Shown here: piece by piece, positions 58,503 through 64,000 of the stretch
How positions within the stretch are numbered: the stretch's first letter is position 1
How the letters are laid out: each line of letters starts with the position of its first letter
Assembly: GCF_014336955.1 (NCBI RefSeq)
Contig: NZ_QRAI01000001.1
Location: forward strand, 434,001-498,000
DNA: 64,000 nt
From: Saccharophagus sp. K07
GTDB lineage: Bacteria; Pseudomonadota; Gammaproteobacteria; Pseudomonadales; Cellvibrionaceae
Direction of reading: 5' to 3'
Translations under genes and position numbers: made by a program
The notes under the pieces: generated by a model
What the model was told of the DNA's origin: nothing
Seen by the model: only the letters and a program-made list of their open reading frames with translations
The model's database searches: none

Positions 58503-58922
58503 TTAGGCGGCAACTGCGCCAGCGTCTTCCAGTCCGTTGAGACAGGACTCGAAATTCCAGGAAATTTGTGGAATCAAATCTTTGATAATGCACTGAACCA
58601 GCGCGTTATGACTTTCCAGGGATGTATCGAGCATGGTATCGATCAGATGTTCTTCCACCTCTTGTACTACGTCCAGGCGATCGTCGCCGATTATGCGGTT
58701 GAGTAGCGGCGCATAGCGGTTTGTTGTGGCTGGGGATTCCAAATGCCGCTGGTTGATATAGGGTAGGAGATAAGCCAGGGCAAAATCACGAATTTCGGCC
58801 ATTTTGCGGAAAACGGATTTGAGATGCTGGGAATCTGTTTTTTTCTCCGCGATCCGATAAAACTCAATGCCGTCATCGAGAGTTTGGATCAGTGGGACCA
58901 GCGGGTTGTGCGTAGGTCTCAT
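58503..58922 (-). CDS. Four-helix-bundle protein, DUF2383/PA2169-like
   Basis: This 139-residue helical protein begins NPLVPLIQTLDDGIEFYRIAEKKTDSQHLKSVFRKMAEIRDFAL. It resembles the ferritin-like DUF2383/PA2169 group, often linked to stress responses. A second helical half follows (DRLDVVQEVEEHLIDTMLDTSLESHNALVQ). The family assignment is tentative. It is monocistronic, with its own terminator, and opposite in direction to the following MarC gene. Confidence 0.65.
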   Translation of the reverse strand: MRPTHNPLVPLIQTLDDGIEFYRIAEKKTDSQHLKSVFRKMAEIRDFALAYLLPYINQRHLESPATTNRYAPLLNRIIGDDRLDVVQEVEEHLIDTMLDTSLESHNALVQCIIKDLIPQISWNFESCLNGLEDAGAVAA

Positions 58923-59216
58923 TGAAATTCCTTATATCTTGCGTCTGTAATCGGACGTCGAACGTATCTCTTCGAAATGAATCTCTTAAAAAGTGTAGTT
59001 CTTGTATCGTCAACCAAAAAATCACTGCTGCGATGCGCTGATCATAATCAGATCTTGTGACTATTGTGTTGCTGAGGCGCAACAAAACATTTGCGCGAGC
59101 GTTTCAACACTACACTTAAAAATACGGAGCTCTGTGCGTGAATAAAATTGTGAAGGGTCGCACATAACTCGTGATGTCGCTAAGGCTTAGCGTAACCTTG
59201 ATCGAGGCCTTCTTCT

Positions 59217-59831
59217 ATGTTGGGCTTTTCAGAATACACGCAGTTTTTTATCGCCATGTTGGCAATTGTGGACCCGGTAACAATTTTGCCGCTGTATCTG
59301 CATCTGGTCCGTCACTTTACCGAAGAAGAAAAACAACAAGCAGCCCGCAAAGCTGCTGCGACTACAACAATTGCGCTGGTGATTACGGTGTTTATTGGTC
59401 AGTCAGTGTTGGATTTTTTCGGTATCAGCATCGGATCTTTCCAGATCGCCGGTGGTTTGCTGCTGTTGATCGTTGCGCTGCAATTAATGAACCATGATCC
59501 ATTGCCGAGTCATGATGGAACGGATAAAAGCCTGTCAGCCAGTCAGGTGGTGGTACCTTTGGCGATTCCTTTACTTGCGGGCCCAGGGGCTTTTTCCACA
59601 GTAATTGTCTTTAGTTTTCGCAGTGACAGCGTCTGGCATTCAGCTGTATTAAGTGGTTGTCTGTTGGTGCTGGGCGGCATTGTTTGGCTGGCCCTGCATA
59701 TGTCCAACCGGTTTATGCGCTACTTAAGTCCAACCACAGTATCAATCGTCAATAAAATTATGGGATTGATAATGGCGGCTATCAGCGTGGAGTTTATTGC
59801 GAATGGGGTGAAATCCTTATTTCACCTTTGA
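59217..59831 (+). CDS. MarC family integral membrane protein
   Basis: This 204-residue inner-membrane protein has six predicted helices. MarC/UPF0056 motifs are AMLAIVDPVTILPLYLHLV (the conserved NP/DP element in TM1), GGLLLLIVALQLM, the VPLAIPLLAGPGAFSTVIV repeat in the middle, and KIMGLIMAAISVEFIANGV at the end. The family has no proven transport role despite its name. It converges with the HDOD gene, 23 nt away. Confidence 0.92.
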   Translation: MLGFSEYTQFFIAMLAIVDPVTILPLYLHLVRHFTEEEKQQAARKAAATTTIALVITVFIGQSVLDFFGISIGSFQIAGGLLLLIVALQLMNHDPLPSHDGTDKSLSASQVVVPLAIPLLAGPGAFSTVIVFSFRSDSVWHSAVLSGCLLVLGGIVWLALHMSNRFMRYLSPTTVSIVNKIMGLIMAAISVEFIANGVKSLFHL

Positions 59832-59854
59832 GAAGGAATGAAATAAAACAGCTT

Positions 59855-60673
59855 TTAGTGGATGAAGGTTTCGATATCGTCTTCCTGATCCACGAGTTCG
59901 ATCAATTGACCAAGCATTAAAATGGCATCGATTCTTAAATCGGCGAGCTGTTCTTGGGGCAGGTCGCGCACCGATTCCGCAGGCGTTTTTCCCTGCTGTA
60001 AAGCTCGATTAATTTTTGCTGCCAGACTGATGAGCTGTGAATAAGTGTTTTGGCTCTCACGATCTTTTTCCTGATCGCCAATGGCCTGGCAGATTTCCTC
60101 TGGAAAATTCCAGCGGCGCGCCAACTCTGCACCGACATCAGTGTAATCGCAACCAAATTGCGTGCGTTGCAGAGCGGCTTTGTTCGCGCCTGTGTTGACC
60201 AATGCGTAAATATTGACCATCTGCTCTTTGTGGGCCAGAAACAACAGCGTGTCGCCAATGTTGTGCAGCAGGCCACAGGTAAACGCGACTTCGCCATTTG
60301 CGCGTCCCAGCTTCGCTAATAATTTCGCAATCTGTGCTACCGAAAATGAGGTGCGCCAAAAGGATTTCTGATTGAGCCCGGGGATGGTTTTATAAGCGGA
60401 TGCCAGTCCGGATGCTATGACCAGTGTTCTCAAAGCGTTGAAGCCGAGAATGATCACGGCGGATTCGATGGAGTTGATCTGCCGTCCCGCGCCGTAGCGG
60501 GCGGAATTTGCCAAGCGTAAAACCTTGACCGAGAGCGCCTGATCCATCTGAATTTTTTGCGCTATGTCCCGAGCATTGCTGTCCGGGTTGTTGAAGTTAT
60601 CGATAAGTTCCTGCACAACCTTGGGAATACTGGGGATGTTGTAAACCTGGTTGAACAGCTTGTTGAACGGCAT
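59855..60673 (-). CDS. HDOD domain signalling protein
   Basis: The 272-residue protein consists of one HDOD domain (about 10-205). It has PSIPKVVQELIDNFNNPDSNARDIAQKIQMDQALSVKVLRLANSA, IESAVIILGFNALRTLVI and HNIGDTLLFL, followed by a helical tail. HDOD proteins are HD-GYP relatives without phosphodiesterase activity and act in regulation. The ATG at 60673 has GGAG 7-10 nt upstream and is preferred over a GTG four codons earlier. Target pathway unknown. Confidence 0.9.
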   Translation of the reverse strand: MPFNKLFNQVYNIPSIPKVVQELIDNFNNPDSNARDIAQKIQMDQALSVKVLRLANSARYGAGRQINSIESAVIILGFNALRTLVIASGLASAYKTIPGLNQKSFWRTSFSVAQIAKLLAKLGRANGEVAFTCGLLHNIGDTLLFLAHKEQMVNIYALVNTGANKAALQRTQFGCDYTDVGAELARRWNFPEEICQAIGDQEKDRESQNTYSQLISLAAKINRALQQGKTPAESVRDLPQEQLADLRIDAILMLGQLIELVDQEDDIETFIH

Positions 60674-60937
60674 GCGGATCTCCACACATCTGGTTCGGCG
60701 ATCGGCTATTTCAGCCTGGTAGAGCTATTTCAGCTCAGAAAGTACGGCGTTAGAGTTTTTAAATGCCAGCAAGAAGCCACTTGAACGGCTGGTGGCAGGC
60801 TTGCTCTGCATTACTAAACAAGCAACGCCACAAGGTCGTCAGCCTAGTCGGCTTTTTGAGTATAGGAAAGAGAGGCGAGTCGGCAGAAAAAATTTCCTAT
60901 AGGCTCGATTTAAAAATTTATTGTCGGATAATTCCGC

Positions 60938-61750
60938 TCAAAAGAGGCGTAATTCCGGGGGCAAAACTGCGTGATGTTCTTTTTTGTTGAACGGGCAGGT
61001 GAAGCGCAATTCCGCTGCCACCAATTGCATGGGCCGGCCATCGGACACTGAGGAATACTGCGGATCGCCCACCAATGGATGACCGAGCAGAGAAAAATGG
61101 CGGCGAATTTGATGAAAGCGACCGGTCTGTAAATGAATTCTCACTAATGCTGTATCTGAAAGGCGTTGAGCGACGGAAAAAGTGGTAAGTGCTGCTTTAT
61201 CATCGAGAGGGATGTCGATTCTGCCGTTGTCGTCCGGCTGGCCGTGAACTTCCGCCTGATAGATTTTTTCTACTCGAGTTTCGCGCCAGAGTTCGCTCAG
61301 TTTGGCTGCGGCCTCTTTGTGGTAGGCGAAGATCATCAGTCCAGCCGCTTCCCGGTCCAGGCGGTGGATCAAAAACACCTGCGACAAACCGCTCAACTGT
61401 TTGACCTGATATTCCATGCTGCCGAGGTCGCCGTAAGGGGTGCCCTGAGAGACGACATTCGCCGGCTTGTACCAGACGCCCCAATGGCGCGTCACTTGGA
61501 TAGGTATAGGTGCGGAAGGTGTGTCCTTATAAAGACGGTCGTCGTAGTAAAACTCCACTTCATCGCCGGGCTGCAGCTCCTTGGTCGCTCGCCGGCAGCG
61601 CTGCAGGGTGCCTTTGCCGCGCGGTTTCAGCCAGCCGCCACCGAAGTTCAAAGCCTTCTTGATCCCGCTTTTGGAGATATCGGAATTTGACGCGATAAAC
61701 TCCACCAGGGTAGTGGCTTGGCTGACGGTTTTCTTGAGCTGAATCTTCAT
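60938..61750 (-). CDS. RluA-family RNA pseudouridine synthase
   Basis: This 270-residue protein has an S4-like N-terminal segment (SDISKSGIKKALNFGGGWLKP) and the catalytic motif HRLDREAAGLMIFA, where Asp is the nucleophile. The RluA-family elements VEKIYQAEVHG, LQTGRFHQIRRHFSLLGHPLVGDPQY and the C-terminal TCPF segment are also present. Standard family members have HRLDxxTSG; the EAAG variant seen here occurs in sub-groups. The RNA target (23S rRNA or tRNA) cannot be told. It is divergent from carA. Confidence 0.92.
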   Translation of the reverse strand: MKIQLKKTVSQATTLVEFIASNSDISKSGIKKALNFGGGWLKPRGKGTLQRCRRATKELQPGDEVEFYYDDRLYKDTPSAPIPIQVTRHWGVWYKPANVVSQGTPYGDLGSMEYQVKQLSGLSQVFLIHRLDREAAGLMIFAYHKEAAAKLSELWRETRVEKIYQAEVHGQPDDNGRIDIPLDDKAALTTFSVAQRLSDTALVRIHLQTGRFHQIRRHFSLLGHPLVGDPQYSSVSDGRPMQLVAAELRFTCPFNKKEHHAVLPPELRLF

Positions 61751-61883
61751 ATATAGGGCGACCGGGGAAAGAGGGCGGCGATTATAGCGAGTTGTAGGCT
61801 GGACATGACCCGCATGTTTTTGACTAGCGAAACATGCGCCAAATCAGGGCGACATTTGACTGGCGACAACAGGATCTTTGGCG

Positions 61884-61993
61884 TACAATTCGCGCCCAGA
61901 TCGGGGCACCACCGTCCCACCGCGCTCAGGCTGCGCGGAATCCCAAATAAAACTAAAAAGCGAGGCGAAACTGGCCGTTTCCCTCGCTTTTTT
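61884..61993 (+). promoter_or_regulatory. carAB promoter element and leader terminator (candidate attenuator)
   Basis: A -10-like TACAAT lies at 61884-61889. About 65 nt further, AAAAAGCGAGG (61955-61965) pairs with CCTCGCTTTTT (61982-61992), with an inner GAAAC/GTTTC stem and T residues, forming an intrinsic terminator. The gene to the left is on the minus strand, so this terminator can only act on transcripts running towards carA. carA itself begins 165 nt later. This fits transcription attenuation; a short RNA of about 100 nt is the alternative. The rest of 61751-62157 holds no gene. Confidence 0.6.
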
Positions 61994-62157
61994 GCAACCA
62001 GCTACCCAAAAGTACCGCGCTAGTCTGCCGGTTTCCCGGTCAGGTTTAGTCTGCGCGGCGCTTTTTCGCGCACCTGCAGTTTGTCGGCGCCGCTGTTTGC
62101 AACCATCGAATGTAATATCGGTCTGCGGTTACGCAGGCCTAGCTGGAGGATAGTGAT

Positions 62158-63300
62158 TTGACCACTGGTACATTCAAACCCGCCATTTTGGTATTGCAGG
62201 ATGGCAGTGTGTTCCGCGGCAAGGCCATAGGCGCGGAAGGGCTTTCGGTTGGTGAGGTGGTATTCAACACCGCTATCACCGGCTACCAGGAAATTCTCAC
62301 AGACCCATCATACGCCGAGCAGATCGTCACCCTGACGTATCCTCATATCGGCAATACCGGAACCAACGCCGAAGACGAAGAGTATTCGCGCATCTGGGCG
62401 AAAGGTCTGGTCATTCGCGACCTGCCGTTGCTGGCCAGCAATTTCCGCAACCAAACCAATCTGAGTGATTACCTGCGCAAGCACAATATCATCGGTATCG
62501 CCGACATAGACACCCGCCGCCTTACCCGTCTGTTGCGCGACAAAGGCGCTCAGAATGGCTGCTTGATGGCCGGTGATGAGATCGATGAAGCCAAAGCCCT
62601 GCAGGCGGCGCGCGACTTCGCCGGTTTGAAAGGTATGGACCTCGCCAAAGTCGTATCTACGCGCGAACCCTACGCGTGGAACGAGGGTTCTTGGACTCTG
62701 GGCGAGGGCTTTGGCCAGCGCCCAGCAGGCGAAAGCTTCAAAGTCGTCGCTTATGACTACGGTGTAAAAAGCAACATCCTGCGCATGCTCGTCGATCGCG
62801 GCTGCGACCTGACAGTTGTGCCGGCACAAACCCCTGCAGCTGAAGTTCTGGCACTGAATCCGGATGGTGTGTTCCTGTCCAACGGCCCTGGCGACCCGGA
62901 GCCGTGCGATTACGCCATCAATGCCATCAAAGAAATCGTCGACAAAGGTGTTCCTGTATTCGGCATCTGCCTGGGCCACCAGTTGCTCGCCCTCGCCAGT
63001 GGCGCCAAGACCATCAAGATGAAGTTCGGCCACCACGGCGCCAACCACCCGGTGCAGGATCTGGCTTCGGGCACAGTGATGATCACCAGCCAGAACCACG
63101 GATTCGCGGTGGAAGAGAGCACTTTGCCGGCCAACCTCAAAGCGACCCATCGCTCCTTGTTTGACGGCTCCCTCCAGGGAATCAGCCGGACTGACCGACC
63201 TGCTTTCAGTTTCCAGGGACACCCAGAAGCGAGCCCCGGCCCCCACGATGCGGCGCCTTTGTTCGATCATTTCATCGAACTGATGAAGGCGCGCCGCTGA
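62158..63300 (+). CDS. carA: Carbamoyl-phosphate synthase small subunit CarA
   Basis: CarA is the glutaminase subunit that supplies ammonia to CarB for carbamoyl phosphate (arginine and pyrimidine synthesis). The 380-residue product starts at TTG 62158, with GGAGGA 8-13 nt upstream; no ATG fits. The N-terminal CarA domain has [21 protein letters not shown]. The class I glutamine amidotransferase domain has [15 protein letters not shown] (catalytic Cys), and TSQNHGFAV and [14 protein letters not shown] (catalytic His and Glu). carB follows 60 nt later. Confidence 0.97.
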   Translation: MTTGTFKPAILVLQDGSVFRGKAIGAEGLSVGEVVFNTAITGYQEILTDPSYAEQIVTLTYPHIGNTGTNAEDEEYSRIWAKGLVIRDLPLLASNFRNQTNLSDYLRKHNIIGIADIDTRRLTRLLRDKGAQNGCLMAGDEIDEAKALQAARDFAGLKGMDLAKVVSTREPYAWNEGSWTLGEGFGQRPAGESFKVVAYDYGVKSNILRMLVDRGCDLTVVPAQTPAAEVLALNPDGVFLSNGPGDPEPCDYAINAIKEIVDKGVPVFGICLGHQLLALASGAKTIKMKFGHHGANHPVQDLASGTVMITSQNHGFAVEESTLPANLKATHRSLFDGSLQGISRTDRPAFSFQGHPEASPGPHDAAPLFDHFIELMKARR

Positions 63301-63360
63301 GGGCCAGCCTACTTTTCCGTCTTGAAATATTGATGTCTCAGAGAACAGCGGACCCCGACT

Positions 63361-64000
63361 ATGCCAAAACGCACCGACATCCAATCCATATTAATCATTG
63401 GTGCAGGGCCGATTGTGATCGGCCAGGCCTGTGAGTTCGATTACTCCGGCGCCCAAGCATGTAAAGCACTGCGCGAAGAGGGTTACAGAGTCATTCTGGT
63501 CAACTCCAACCCCGCCACCATCATGACCGACCCGGCGATGGCCGATGCGACCTATATCGAGCCCATCACCTGGGAAACCGTGGCGCAAATCATCGAACGT
63601 GAACGCCCGGATGCGATTCTGCCCACCATGGGCGGCCAGACCGCGCTGAACTGCGCCCTGGCGCTGCACAGACACGGCATTCTGGAGAAATACAACGTCG
63701 AACTGATCGGCGCCAAAGAAGACGCCATCCACAAAGCGGAAGACCGCGATCTGTTCGACAAGGCCATGAAAAAGATCGGCCTGGAAACCGCGCGCGCGCG
63801 CATAGTGCACAACCTGGCCGAAGCTATGGAAGTGCCGAAGGAATTCGGCTTCCCCTGCATTATTCGCCCGTCTTTCACCATGGGCGGTTCCGGCGGCGGT
63901 ATCGCCTACAACTGGGAAGAATTCGAAGAGATCTGTGTGCGCGGTCTCGACCTGTCGCCCACCAATGAACTGCTGATCGACGAATCCCTACTCGGCTGGA
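63361..64000 (+). CDS. carB: Carbamoyl-phosphate synthase large subunit CarB (5' part, runs off the window)
   Basis: CarB makes carbamoyl phosphate from bicarbonate, ATP and ammonia. Only the first 213 codons of about 1070 are present, starting at ATG 63361. The visible N-terminus has [70 protein letters not shown] and [20 protein letters not shown]. These are hallmarks of the first ATP-grasp half. It is co-transcribed with carA. Confidence 0.97.
   Translation, partial: MPKRTDIQSILIIGAGPIVIGQACEFDYSGAQACKALREEGYRVILVNSNPATIMTDPAMADATYIEPITWETVAQIIERERPDAILPTMGGQTALNCALALHRHGILEKYNVELIGAKEDAIHKAEDRDLFDKAMKKIGLETARARIVHNLAEAMEVPKEFGFPCIIRPSFTMGGSGGGIAYNWEEFEEICVRGLDLSPTNELLIDESLLGW

Noticed and set aside
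61856-61889. TTGACT and TACAAT as a -35/-10 pair for carA
   Set aside because: The spacing is 22 bp, too long for a normal sigma-70 promoter; only the -10 element is kept as a candidate.

Overview
This window looks like a chromosomal segment of a polysaccharide-degrading gammaproteobacterium close to Cellvibrio (Cellvibrionaceae). Three things point there. The housekeeping order is gammaproteobacterial (grpE-dnaK-dnaJ-DUF502-dapB; recN/fur/bamE/rnfH/ratA/smpB/ssrA; carAB). Secreted lipoproteins carry long polyserine linkers. There is a xylan/glucuronoxylan programme (xylose isomerase, xylulokinase, GH115 alpha-glucuronidase, CBM22-like modules). The genus is inferred from gene content, not from a database match.

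Layout. 0-2.5 kb: a polyserine lipoprotein with a carbohydrate-binding-like domain and an HExxH domain, divergent from a small outer-membrane barrel. 2.8-8.4 kb: a two-gene alpha-glucan operon, GlgE plus a trehalose synthase-maltokinase fusion. 8.4-14 kb: dapB, DUF502 and the DnaK chaperone genes with RpoH-type promoters. 14-21 kb: recN, fur, bamE, rnfH, ratA, a sodium symporter, smpB, a VanZ-like fusion and tmRNA (ssrA). The 3' end of ssrA is duplicated downstream, as expected at an old integration site. 21.5-26.5 kb: a YhiI/RbbA/YhhJ-type ABC export operon, followed by two orphan small membrane proteins.

27.7-34.6 kb is an extracytoplasmic oxidation and esterase region: a secreted esterase, a di-haem peroxidase, a luciferase-like monooxygenase, and a pair of polyserine lipoproteins. 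One of the pair is an intradiol-dioxygenase-like enzyme. The other has a tyrosinase-like histidine pattern fused to cytochrome c. Both carry the same Gly/Phe-rich insertion.

34.7-57.5 kb is the glucuronoxylan region. The operon xylB-mutarotase-xylA is read leftwards, next to an AraC regulator. The GH115 enzyme is divergent. Then come a lipoprotein with eight tandem CBM-like domains and no catalytic domain, a TonB-dependent receptor, a flavin-dependent tryptophan-halogenase-like protein, a secreted protein made of two ExoP C-terminal-type domains, a sugar/H+ symporter and a mannonate-dehydratase-family enzyme. The inferred logic is capture of xylan fragments at the surface, TonB-driven uptake, periplasmic removal of (methyl)glucuronate, import by the symporter, and catabolism through XylA/XylB and possibly ManD. 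No endo-xylanase lies in the window.

57.5-64 kb returns to ordinary genes: an ABC-2 permease remnant, small membrane and helical proteins, MarC, an HDOD protein, an RluA-type pseudouridine synthase, and carA-carB (carB runs off the end). An intrinsic terminator in the carA leader suggests attenuation. I see no rRNA, tRNA, CRISPR array, intact insertion sequence or prophage.
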